Positions 16,569-24,252 of a stretch of 45,455 nt of DNA are shown in pieces; within the stretch, counting starts at the first letter, position 1, and each line of letters opens with the position of its first letter. Source of the stretch: Candidatus Poribacteria bacterium. GTDB lineage: Bacteria > Poribacteria > DTPJ01 > WJIO01. A model generated the notes under the pieces. That model was not told the origin of the DNA. It made no database searches and worked only from the letters and a program-made list of their open reading frames with translations. A program made the position numbers and the translations under genes. The stretch spans positions 1 through 45,455 of the forward strand of contig WJIO01000326.1 of the NCBI GenBank assembly GCA_014730235.1, given 5' to 3'.

Positions 16569-19500
16569 TTATCTGCTCCACACCGATGGTAGCTTTTTCA
16601 CCATTTATATTCCATTCTTTGACATAGGTGGATTCTGTAGGTTCTTCCAACATTTTTTTAGTTAGGGTTTCACTCATGATATAATCCATGAAATTTTCCA
16701 TCGTATCATAGATTGCGTCTGTTGACTTTATATAAAGCCTGATTCTGTCGGTTACGTTAAAATCAGCCTCTTTTCGCATAAACTGGATTTTGTTTATTAT
16801 TTCTCTGGCAAAACCCTCCTGAATTAGCTCTGGTGTAAGTTCTGTTAGCAATGAAGCGAAAAGATCATCTTCGGTTTCGGTTACATAACCTTCTCTGTCC
16901 TGGACCGATATTTCAACTTCTTCCGAAAGAAGCTCTATAATCTGATCTTCCACCTCCAGTTTAAGGACATCGTTGTTTTCCAGATCAGATTTTGCCTTTG
17001 AGCCATCTATCTCTGAAAGTTTACTGGCGATTTTTGGAACAAGCTTGCCGTATTTCCTGCCGATCATGCTGAATACAGGCTTTATATTATAATCAACCAA
17101 TTCACTAACATCCTTGGCAAAGTCTACGGACTTTACGTTTATTTCATCAACAATCAGGTCTTTAAAACGCTCTACTGCGTCTTTTTGAGCATCTGTCCTT
17201 GCACTGACGATCATTTCAGCTAAGGGCTGTCGAGTTTTGATGGCCACCCGATTTCTGGCAGCCCTGGCGAGTATCACCAGTTCTCTTATGTAGGCCATGT
17301 CCTCTTCAAGCTTTGAGTCAATGGCCTCAGCATTAGAGACTGGGTAATCGCAAAGATGTATGCTTTCCGGAGCGTTGGGATCTATTGAGCGCACCAGGTT
17401 TTGATAAATTTCCTCGGCCATAAAGGGCATAAATGGACTCACCAGCTTTGCGACTCCTACCAGAACCTCATATAAGGTTTTATAGGCGGCGATCTTATCG
17501 TCATCCATCTCCGAACCCCAGTATCGATCTCTACTGCGTCTTACATACCAGTTACTAAGGTCATCCACAAAATCATTGATAGCCCGAGTTGACCTGCTTA
17601 CATTGTATTCATCCATATTTTCCCGGACTGTCTTTACCAGGTTATTATAAAGGGATAATATCCATTTATCAATTACACTTCTTTTGCCGAAGGGCATGTT
17701 ATAGTCCAGGGGATTTATCTGGTCAATATTGGCATATAGCACAAAAAAGCTGTATACGTTATGTAAAGTTCCCATGAATTTTTTTATGACTTCCTCAACA
17801 GCTTCCTTGCTTAATGGTCGTCTGGTCCAGGGAGGACTTGAGCAAAAATACCATCTTAAAGCATCGGCTCCATGAACATCCAGTATTTCCTCTGGATTTA
17901 TCCTGTTGCCTTTACTTTTACTCATCTTCTTTCCGTCGGGCCCCAATACGTGTTCTACCACCAGACAGTTTTTGTATGAGGTTTCCCCGTAAAGAAAAAC
18001 CGAGGTAGCAAGAAGGCTGTAGAACCAACCCCTGGTTTGGTCAATGGCTTCGCAGATATAGTCACCGGGGAAGCTGTGTTTGAATTTATACTCATTTTCA
18101 TGGGGGTAATGCCATTGGGCTGTGTGCATCATTCCGGCATCAAACCAGCAGTCAATAACCTCCGGAACCCGGAGCATATCTCCACCACAGGCCTCGCAGG
18201 GAAATACCGCATCGTCAATATAAGGTTTATGTAATTCTATATCCTCCGGCACATCCGGACTTAGTTTCCTGAGTTCTGCTATACTTCCTACGCTATGTTG
18301 TTGGTTACATTCCTGGCAAATCCATATATTCAGTGGGGTTCCCCAGTATCTATCCCTGCTGATTGCCCAGTCCACGTTATTCTCAAGCCAGTTGCCGAAT
18401 ATACCCTCTTTTATATGCTCTGGATACCAGTTGATCTTCCTGTTTTGCTCTATCATCTTGTTTTTGTAGGTGGTGGTTTTTATAAACCATGAAGATCTGG
18501 CATAATATAAAAGGGGTGAATCACATCGCCAGCAGAAGGGGTAATCATGGGTATAAATTTCTTCCTTGAATAACAGACCTCGTTCTTTCAGGTTCTCTAT
18601 AATACCTGGATCCGCATCTTTAACGAATTTCTCAGCCCAGGGTTCTACCACTTCAGTGAATCTTCCATCCAGATCAACGGGTTGTATTACCGGCAGATCA
18701 TGCTTTCGACTCATTTCGTAATCGTCCTGACCAAAGGCCGGGGCCATGTGGACTATACCAGTACCTTCCTTCAGGGTGACAAAATCCCCTGCAACGGCAT
18801 AATAAGCCTTTTTCTCCGGCTTTACGAAATCAAACAATGGTTTGTAGGTTTCCCCCACTAATTCTAAGCCTTTCATCTTCTGGATTACTTCCGGCGATGT
18901 ATCAAATACTTCGTTTAAAAGCTCTTCAGCCAGGATTAGTTTTTCACCATTCCACTCAACCATCACGTAATCATAATCTTCACCCACAGCCACAGCGACA
19001 TTGGATGGAAGCGTCCAGGGAGTAGTAGTCCATACCAGAAGAGATGTGTTTTCCTCGTCCACCAGGCGCATCTTCACAAATACCGATGGGTCTTTTACTG
19101 CCGTATAACCCTGGGCCACCTCATGGCTTGAGAGTGGCGTTCCGCATCGGGCGCAGTATGGAACAACCTTATAGGCCTGATACAGCATATCCTCTTCCCA
19201 GAAACGCTTTAACGCCCACCATACACTTTCGATATAGTCATTGGTGAGGGTTATATAAGGATGATCAAGATCAAGCCAGTATCCTATCCTCTGTGTTAGA
19301 TCATTCCATTCATTCACATATTTGAATACGCTGTCTTTACATTTCTGATTGAATTTCTCAACACCATAGTCCTCGATTTGCCGTTTTCCGCTTATACCCA
19401 GTTCCTTTTCTACTTCAAGCTCCACCGGTAGACCATGAGTATCCCAACCGGCTTTTCTTCCCACGTAATGACCTGTCATTGTCTTGTATCTGCAGATCAG

Positions 19501-19698
19501 GTCTTTCATGGTTCGGGTGATAGTATGGGCGATAGTGGGCATACCGTTGGCTGTAGGAGGCCCTTCATAAAAAACAAAATCCGGACATCCCTCTCGGTTT
19601 GATATGGTTTTCTGGAAAATATCGTTGTTATTCCAGAAATCTATAGTCTTTATTTCCCGCTGAGGAAAATTCAAATCTGTTGATACTTCCTTAAACAT
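16561..19698 (-). CDS. ileS: Isoleucyl-tRNA synthetase
   Basis: 1045 residues, normal length for the Thermus/eukaryote-like IleRS type. GPPTANG (46-52), KAGWDTHGLPVELEVEK (82-98), CP1 editing domain, zinc-type CARCG (about 180), KMSKS (591-595, in DGKKMSKSKGN) and the anticodon-binding C-terminal domains are all present. One striking change: the HIGH signature is TIAH (T55 to H58) instead of HxGH. CAGGAGGC precedes the ATG. First gene of a four-gene operon whose leader carries a promoter, an Ile/Leu-rich leader reading frame and a terminator/antiterminator pair. Charges tRNA-Ile in the cytoplasm. Confidence 0.95.
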   Translation of the reverse strand: MFKEVSTDLNFPQREIKTIDFWNNNDIFQKTISNREGCPDFVFYEGPPTANGMPTIAHTITRTMKDLICRYKTMTGHYVGRKAGWDTHGLPVELEVEKELGISGKRQIEDYGVEKFNQKCKDSVFKYVNEWNDLTQRIGYWLDLDHPYITLTNDYIESVWWALKRFWEEDMLYQAYKVVPYCARCGTPLSSHEVAQGYTAVKDPSVFVKMRLVDEENTSLLVWTTTPWTLPSNVAVAVGEDYDYVMVEWNGEKLILAEELLNEVFDTSPEVIQKMKGLELVGETYKPLFDFVKPEKKAYYAVAGDFVTLKEGTGIVHMAPAFGQDDYEMSRKHDLPVIQPVDLDGRFTEVVEPWAEKFVKDADPGIIENLKERGLLFKEEIYTHDYPFCWRCDSPLLYYARSSWFIKTTTYKNKMIEQNRKINWYPEHIKEGIFGNWLENNVDWAISRDRYWGTPLNIWICQECNQQHSVGSIAELRKLSPDVPEDIELHKPYIDDAVFPCEACGGDMLRVPEVIDCWFDAGMMHTAQWHYPHENEYKFKHSFPGDYICEAIDQTRGWFYSLLATSVFLYGETSYKNCLVVEHVLGPDGKKMSKSKGNRINPEEILDVHGADALRWYFCSSPPWTRRPLSKEAVEEVIKKFMGTLHNVYSFFVLYANIDQINPLDYNMPFGKRSVIDKWILSLYNNLVKTVRENMDEYNVSRSTRAINDFVDDLSNWYVRRSRDRYWGSEMDDDKIAAYKTLYEVLVGVAKLVSPFMPFMAEEIYQNLVRSIDPNAPESIHLCDYPVSNAEAIDSKLEEDMAYIRELVILARAARNRVAIKTRQPLAEMIVSARTDAQKDAVERFKDLIVDEINVKSVDFAKDVSELVDYNIKPVFSMIGRKYGKLVPKIASKLSEIDGSKAKSDLENNDVLKLEVEDQIIELLSEEVEISVQDREGYVTETEDDLFASLLTELTPELIQEGFAREIINKIQFMRKEADFNVTDRIRLYIKSTDAIYDTMENFMDYIMSETLTKKMLEEPTESTYVKEWNINGEKATIGVEQING

Positions 19699-19732
19699 TT
19701 AAGCTGCCTCCTGAACAATGTTATAAAAATTA

Positions 19733-19770
19733 AAAAGCCCATCATTGAATTTATTCAATGATGGGCTTTT
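19733..19770 (-). terminator. Intrinsic terminator in the ileS leader (attenuator stem 3:4)
   Basis: On the - strand, 18-base arms AAAAGCCCATCATTGAAT and its exact reverse complement with two bases between, followed by UUUUUAAUUUUUAU. It ends 34 bases before the ileS ATG, so read-through is required for ileS expression. The left arm (19756-19766) can alternatively pair with 19812-19822. Confidence 0.85.
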
Positions 19771-19793
19771 GAAATTTCTAAATTTATCTATTT

Positions 19794-19949
19794 TTAACTG
19801 GAAATCTCAGCACCCACCATTGTCTGCAAAAGTCGTATGATGATAATATCGTCATTTAGAGCTAGAAGCAGATCAATAGCAGGTAACCTTGAATCAAAGG
19901 TTGAATTTCCAACATGTTCAAAAAATTTTATTTTTCCTGCATAATACAT
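19794..19949 (-). CDS. Ile/Leu-rich leader peptide of the ileS operon (51 residues)
   Basis: ATG at 19949 with AGGTG six bases upstream, stop TAA at 19794-19796. It lies between a strong promoter and the ileS terminator. The translation begins MYYAGKIKFFEHVGNS and contains AIDLLLALNDDIIIIRLLQT. Four Ile codons are consecutive (ATT ATC ATC ATA, 19836-19847), and 14 of 51 residues are Ile or Leu (7 each). The first base of the antiterminator segment lies 14 bases past the last Ile codon. This is the layout of transcription attenuation by ribosome stalling. It could instead be a small functional protein, but the genomic setting favours a leader peptide. Confidence 0.65.
   Translation of the reverse strand: MYYAGKIKFFEHVGNSTFDSRLPAIDLLLALNDDIIIIRLLQTMVGAEISS
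19812..19822 (-). promoter_or_regulatory. Antiterminator segment of the ileS attenuator
   Basis: On the - strand CAAUGGUGGGU pairs over all 11 positions with GCCCAUCAUUG (19756-19766), the left arm of the terminator: nine Watson-Crick pairs and two G-U pairs. A ribosome stalled at the Ile codons would leave it free. A ribosome reading through to the stop codon would pass over it and allow the terminator to form. Confidence 0.6.
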
Positions 19950-19984
19950 GGTAAACACCTGTTAGTATACGCCTATTTGAGGAA

Positions 19985-20013
19985 ATTCTATCATAAATAA
20001 TAGAGTGTGTCAA
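19985..20013 (-). promoter_or_regulatory. Sigma-70 promoter of the ileS operon
   Basis: On the - strand TTGACA (20013-20008), 17-base spacer, TAGAAT (19990-19985). Transcription would start near 19978 and give a leader of about 280 bases. Confidence 0.85.
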
Positions 20014-20147
20014 GTTAAAATGCTGGTTCGGCTTTTCTTTAATTTGAAGCTTTAGTTTAGGGGGCATTTTACGAAGCACCTCTATATAGACTTTATGGGC
20101 GTTTTTATCTCTGGCTTTTGTATTGAAGTGTATTTATCCTCCTAAAA
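19994..20147 (-). pseudogene. Possible small-gene remnant upstream of the ileS promoter
   Basis: On the - strand a frame without ATG reads IHFNTKARDKNAHKVYIEVL, then RKMPPKLKLQIKEKPNQHFN. This is much more protein-like than the surrounding AT-rich DNA. It is preceded by AGGAGG (near 20145) but starts at ATA. The pattern resembles a family of small hypothetical proteins (KVYIEMLKKM-type). The ileS promoter lies inside its 3' part, which suggests decay and re-use of the sequence. Weakly supported. Confidence 0.3.
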
Positions 20148-20152
20148 ATCCA

Positions 20153-20272
20153 TGCTCTTCCCGGTTCAGTTTGGTTATAATTGAAAATTCTCTCAGCCTG
20201 TCATTCCTGCTTTTGCAGGAATGACAGCATATAGAAGTTTCTTATCTTTAACACACTGAACCCGGAAGAACC
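20153..20272 (+). mobile_element. MITE-like element, copy 3, 8-bp target duplication with one mismatch
   Basis: Ends TGCTCTTCCCGGTTCAG and CTGAACCCGGAAGAACC, centre TGTCATTCCTGC-TTTT-GCAGGAATGACA. The flanks AAAATCCA (20145-20152) and AAAATACA (20273-20280) agree at 7 of 8 positions. Same orientation as copies 2 and 4. It is inserted about 140 bases upstream of the ileS promoter. Confidence 0.88.
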
Positions 20273-20287
20273 AAAATACATTTAGAC

Positions 20288-20321
20288 GATTTGAACGGAT
20301 ATATTTATATCTATTCAAATC
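20288..20321. terminator. Hairpin downstream of the GH106-like gene
   Basis: GATTTGAA and TTCAAATC enclose GATATA/TATATC with small mismatches. It lies 16 bases beyond the - strand stop at 20337. AT-rich, moderate terminator candidate. Confidence 0.45.
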
Positions 20322-20336
20322 AGCAGTTATTGATTT

Positions 20337-23300
20337 TTATTCCCGTATAGACAGAGCTGGTGATTCCATAAGACCATAAGGTATATTAACATATTCATCA
20401 GTCCATTGATCACCATTTGTTACATATTGTCCCGGGCCTGTCCACGTAGGATAGACTTCCGTCAAATGCAAAGGTCCCAGAAGGTTGCGACGGCTGCTCA
20501 TGACTTCGATTTCAAGACGGTTTTTACCCGGTTTTAGAGCATCAGTAATATCAATTTCATAGGGCGGCCAGGCTACTGTACCTGCGCTCTTTCCGTTTAA
20601 CCTTATTTTAACCAGAACACCTTTCCAGTTTGGTATTTCCAGGAATGCTCTTTGACCGTTATTAACGGATGCTTCCATTTTGGCGACATAGGTAATGGCG
20701 CTGGAATAGCATGCAAATCCCTGGTCAACCCAGTTGCCCAGTTTCAGAGTTTTGGGAACCTGAGTTACAACAGGTTTGGTTCCATCCCATCGGAAACCGA
20801 ATTCACCTGTAAGGTAAAGCGCTTCAAAGCCGTGGGTCGAGTTGTATTCAGTCTTAAGGATAAGCTCATTTTCTCCCTCTTTCAGCATCCAGGGGATGAC
20901 ACGAATTCGCTTGAAAGAGTTATCAATCCACCAGCCTTCATCCTCGTCGACCTTTAGCTCTATATCATTGAGTAGTATCTGATATTTTTCCGGTTCTTCC
21001 ATTACAAGATGGCATGGACCATCAGGCAAGTTTTCTACAGTGAATCTATATTTCAAAGCTACTGGCAATATTTTTGCTTCCGGTGGCGTTGTCTGAGCCC
21101 ATGGTTGAACCATCTGACCGCCGCGATGCCTGAGTCCGGCAGCGTCACGAACTGCCCGGTCAAGCTTAAGTATCTCCATAGATCCTTGCCAATCACCGCC
21201 ATCAATGGAGTATTCTGCCACATCCAGGGGGAAAGCATTGGGTTCATCCCGCATTATAGGCCATTTATCCTGCTTTATCTCTATCTTGCTGACTTCCCTA
21301 TATTCTTTTCTGGGCTTAAGACTTTCATCAGGCTCTGGATCTATTATGAATATTCGACTTCCATATCCGGGCATATCCGTCTTTATAGCCATGCCGTCCT
21401 GGGTTTCTTCAGCATCAGCCAGGAAGATTTCACCTGTCTGGGCATCCCATTCCTGGGCCTGTCCTTTACCGGGCATGGTAACAAGTAATTTACCCGATGG
21501 ATGATCCTGTTTAGTATGACAGATAAACACCAGATACCTATCATTTTCCTCATCATAGCGAAGCATATACAGGGCATCGTTAAATCCTTTGCCGTCCTCT
21601 GTAGTTATGTCTAAACGAGTTAGATCATCAACAGCAGAAAGAGCTTTAACCAATGCGCTCCGATCCAGCGGAATCTGAACAGCTTTTTCCGCCAGATTTT
21701 TGACTTCGTCACTTTGCTTAGCATTTACAAAGCCAGGAATTTGATCCACAAATATCACACATCCACCGGCTTTCATGAATTCAGCCAGCATTTTTGCTGT
21801 GTTTTCTCTTATGGTGATTATGGGAGGAACTATTACAACCTTATAACTGGCTTTGGCGACTTTAAATTGACCTTCTTCAACGGAACCATGACGCTCTAAA
21901 ATATCCTCGTCTACATAGTCAAAGTCAAAGTGTTCTTCCAGAAGCATATCCTGAATCTTAGTAAAATCTTGGTGCAGTTTTTCCATAGGTTCTCTTACCC
22001 CAGCGTAGGATATACCCCATGCGCTTTCAATAGGATGGATAACCGCCACGTCCCGAACTGACTTGCCCTGAGTCATCATCAGGTTTACCCTGGCGAAGTA
22101 ATCTTCAACAATTGGATAATCCCGCCACCAGGGAGACTGGAAAGATATAGACGCAGGATAATCCCGCTTTGCCTCACCCAGCATGGTATACCATGATAGA
22201 TGCTGACATCGCAGATTAACGCCTAATGCTGCCTGCCAGTCACCTACGGCTTTGTGTTCGGCAAAGGTGAAATGCCAGCCGGTGCATCCATAAAGCTCGC
22301 TCAACATCCACTTATATCCAAACTGATCCAGAACCGATGAGCATTGTTTTGCTGTCAGATATTCAGGTGGTGTTCCTCCATCTCTGGTAAGGATTTCACC
22401 CCGCAGAATATCAATTCCCGGGGCCTGCATGAATTCGTAGAAACGCATAGCGCTACCTACAACAGATGTCTGACTGGCGAGGGTTTCCTCTGCTAATACA
22501 TGGCCTGTGGAAGCGATTCCATATTTTTCACAGCAGTCATAAACCAGCTTGCCAAAGTGATGGGTAAACATATAGGTTATACAATCGTAATAATCCCGAC
22601 GCACTTTGGAAAAGTCCGAATAACCTATCTTAAAGAATATTTCCGGTAAATGCTGGAGTAAATTATATCCATAGCGTTCTTGGAAAATTTCAGGCAAAAC
22701 ATCTGTCCACTGGGTATTTCCGCCTTCTGTTCCCATTCTTTTGTGACCATAATTGGGTTCATCGGTAAATATACCGGGGATTATTTTTCCAAAATACTCG
22801 CTTACATTTTCAGCATAAGCTTCGTGGGTAACTTCAACGAACTTTTCCACAGCCGCTTTGGATATAGTATCCAGATACGTCTGGTCATTATACCAGGGTG
22901 AAGGACTGGCTAAAACTCGTTTAAAAGCAAGTACCTTCTCGCCATCTTTTGCTTCAGCTATTTCATCCTCTTTTACTTTACGATAAACCTCGCAGGTATT
23001 TCCGTCCAATGATGCCAGAAATATTGCTATCTCGTCTCCGTCGGCGTTGAAGTCATCAGGATCAGATAAGGACATATTCAGGAACTTCTGGCGATATTCA
23101 GGCTCTTTGGTAACTATTCCACCGGCTGCACCTGAGGGCCATCGGTCTTCATCATACAGCCATGCTTCCATGTCGTTTTTTTCAGCTTCGTTAGCGCATG
23201 CTCTTATAAGGTCAAACCATTCTTCTGACAGATAAGGTGTGGCTAATCCAACTCTGGAGTGCATGAATCCACCGCCCAGGCCCATGTCTTTAAAAACTCT

Positions 23301-23405
23301 GATCTGGCGGCGGAGTTCTTCCTCTTTCAGGGGGCCGTTCCAGGCCCAGAAGGGCTTACCTCTGTATACAGAAGAAGGTGAAATAAATTGCTGTTTAAGT
23401 TCCAT
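20337..23405 (-). CDS. GH106-like glycoside hydrolase (putative alpha-L-rhamnosidase type)
   Basis: 1022 residues. The opening PFWAWNGPLKEEELRRQI (18-35), GLGGGFMHSRVGL and AWLYDEDRWPSGAAGG (81-96) match the N-terminal barrel of proteins related to Glyco_hydro_106. The central part has GIFTDEPNYGH (likely catalytic acidic residues) and TGHVLAEETLASQ. A glutamine-amidotransferase-like segment lies around 520-580 (VVIVPPIITIRENTAKMLAEF). The C-terminal third is beta-sandwich, jelly-roll-like (MLKEGENELILKTEYNSTHG, LKPGKNRLEIEVMSSRRNL). No signal peptide is seen, so it is probably cytoplasmic and acts on imported oligosaccharides. GGAGG lies eight bases before the ATG. The GNAT gene ends 33 bases upstream, so both may share its promoter. 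The exact sugar specificity is unknown. Confidence 0.65.
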   Translation of the reverse strand: MELKQQFISPSSVYRGKPFWAWNGPLKEEELRRQIRVFKDMGLGGGFMHSRVGLATPYLSEEWFDLIRACANEAEKNDMEAWLYDEDRWPSGAAGGIVTKEPEYRQKFLNMSLSDPDDFNADGDEIAIFLASLDGNTCEVYRKVKEDEIAEAKDGEKVLAFKRVLASPSPWYNDQTYLDTISKAAVEKFVEVTHEAYAENVSEYFGKIIPGIFTDEPNYGHKRMGTEGGNTQWTDVLPEIFQERYGYNLLQHLPEIFFKIGYSDFSKVRRDYYDCITYMFTHHFGKLVYDCCEKYGIASTGHVLAEETLASQTSVVGSAMRFYEFMQAPGIDILRGEILTRDGGTPPEYLTAKQCSSVLDQFGYKWMLSELYGCTGWHFTFAEHKAVGDWQAALGVNLRCQHLSWYTMLGEAKRDYPASISFQSPWWRDYPIVEDYFARVNLMMTQGKSVRDVAVIHPIESAWGISYAGVREPMEKLHQDFTKIQDMLLEEHFDFDYVDEDILERHGSVEEGQFKVAKASYKVVIVPPIITIRENTAKMLAEFMKAGGCVIFVDQIPGFVNAKQSDEVKNLAEKAVQIPLDRSALVKALSAVDDLTRLDITTEDGKGFNDALYMLRYDEENDRYLVFICHTKQDHPSGKLLVTMPGKGQAQEWDAQTGEIFLADAEETQDGMAIKTDMPGYGSRIFIIDPEPDESLKPRKEYREVSKIEIKQDKWPIMRDEPNAFPLDVAEYSIDGGDWQGSMEILKLDRAVRDAAGLRHRGGQMVQPWAQTTPPEAKILPVALKYRFTVENLPDGPCHLVMEEPEKYQILLNDIELKVDEDEGWWIDNSFKRIRVIPWMLKEGENELILKTEYNSTHGFEALYLTGEFGFRWDGTKPVVTQVPKTLKLGNWVDQGFACYSSAITYVAKMEASVNNGQRAFLEIPNWKGVLVKIRLNGKSAGTVAWPPYEIDITDALKPGKNRLEIEVMSSRRNLLGPLHLTEVYPTWTGPGQYVTNGDQWTDEYVNIPYGLMESPALSIRE

Positions 23406-23438
23406 TGCTGTTTTCCTCCATTTAAGTTATTCTGTCTC

Positions 23439-23993
23439 TTATTCTAAAGGTCTATAGACATAAATGTGAACCAGTGAATGATTTTCATCGTCCCGTCGGT
23501 GGCTGGAAACGTGTTTAAAACCGACTTTGCGATACAGGTGTATAGCAGGTTTAAGATGATCAAAGACGGATAATACAATTTCAGTAGCTCCACTTTCCTC
23601 AGCCTTTTTTAAAGCCAGACGCAGCAATTTTTCGCCGATCCCCAGCCCTCTGTATTCCTGGTATACATAAAAACTGCTGAAGGCCCAGTGGTTTGGGTTT
23701 TCGCGTTTGGGATATAAGGTAATTGCGCTTTTGCCTATTATTCTACCATTAGTTTTAGCCATGAAAAAGAATTCTTTGTCCTTCGAGTCTTTTAGTTCCT
23801 GAGTTAGTTGTTCTTTAGTTTTATTTTTTTCAGGACCTTTTTTATACGGAAAATGCTGTAATATATCCTCTGCGTCTTCAGGAGTAGCAATATGATAATA
23901 GACCATTCTGTTGATTACAAGCTTTCCCAGAGAACGAAAAAGTTTATATCTTTTCAGATATAAAATAATCCTGAGAAATATATTATTAATCAT
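23439..23993 (-). CDS. GNAT-family N-acetyltransferase
   Basis: 184 residues. Acetyl-CoA-binding motif A is clear: FSSFYVYQEYRGLGIGEKLL (QxxGxG type RGLGIG, about 114-119), followed by LALKKAEESGATEIVLSV and LYRKVGFKHVSS, the usual motif B. The first ~29 residues are hydrophobic and basic and precede the GNAT fold; a later ATG (residue 30) is an alternative start, and neither has a strong ribosome-binding site. Substrate unknown. Upstream gene of a likely two-gene unit with the GH106-like hydrolase. Confidence 0.8.
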   Translation of the reverse strand: MINNIFLRIILYLKRYKLFRSLGKLVINRMVYYHIATPEDAEDILQHFPYKKGPEKNKTKEQLTQELKDSKDKEFFFMAKTNGRIIGKSAITLYPKRENPNHWAFSSFYVYQEYRGLGIGEKLLRLALKKAEESGATEIVLSVFDHLKPAIHLYRKVGFKHVSSHRRDDENHSLVHIYVYRPLE

Positions 23994-24081
23994 TGGGATA
24001 AACCTATTGGTTTTTTTGGGAAATTTCTATAACATTGATAATATTTTAATGATTTGGTATTTATCTTTTTATATCTGATAC

Positions 24082-24110
24082 ATTTTATATTATGAATAAA
24101 TATAAGTCAA
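24082..24110 (-). promoter_or_regulatory. Promoter for the GNAT/GH106-like unit
   Basis: On the - strand TTGACT (24110-24105), 17-base spacer, TAAAAT (24087-24082). It faces away from the + strand promoter at 24141, forming a compact divergent control region. Confidence 0.55.
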
Positions 24111-24140
24111 AGAAAAACTCAATTTTATGATTAATATAGC

Positions 24141-24169
24141 TTGACTTTTGTACAACATGGTGGTATATA
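24141..24169 (+). promoter_or_regulatory. Promoter for the giant surface protein
   Basis: TTGACT (24141-24146), 17-base spacer, TATATA (24164-24169), 83 bases before the chosen ATG. The following stretch to 24240 is very AT-rich. Confidence 0.55.
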
Positions 24170-24252
24170 TATATTGTATATAAAATACATAAAGTATAAT
24201 ATATATTGTTGCGCAATAATTCCATATCATGTTATTATACGGAGGCAAGAAA

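Larger units (their letters stand above)
19699..20336. other. 638-bp intergenic region: ileS leader, MITE copy 3, terminator
   Basis: From right to left on the - strand: the end of the GH106-like transcript with a hairpin (20288-20321), MITE copy 3 (20153-20272), a possible gene remnant (about 19994-20147), the ileS promoter, the leader reading frame and the attenuator. Nothing else is evident. Confidence 0.7.

Noticed and set aside
19699-19978. T-box riboswitch in the ileS leader
   Set aside because: The T-box core AGGGTGGNACCGCG is absent; GGTGGGTGCTGA is only a partial look-alike, and it is explained by the leader frame and the antiterminator pairing.
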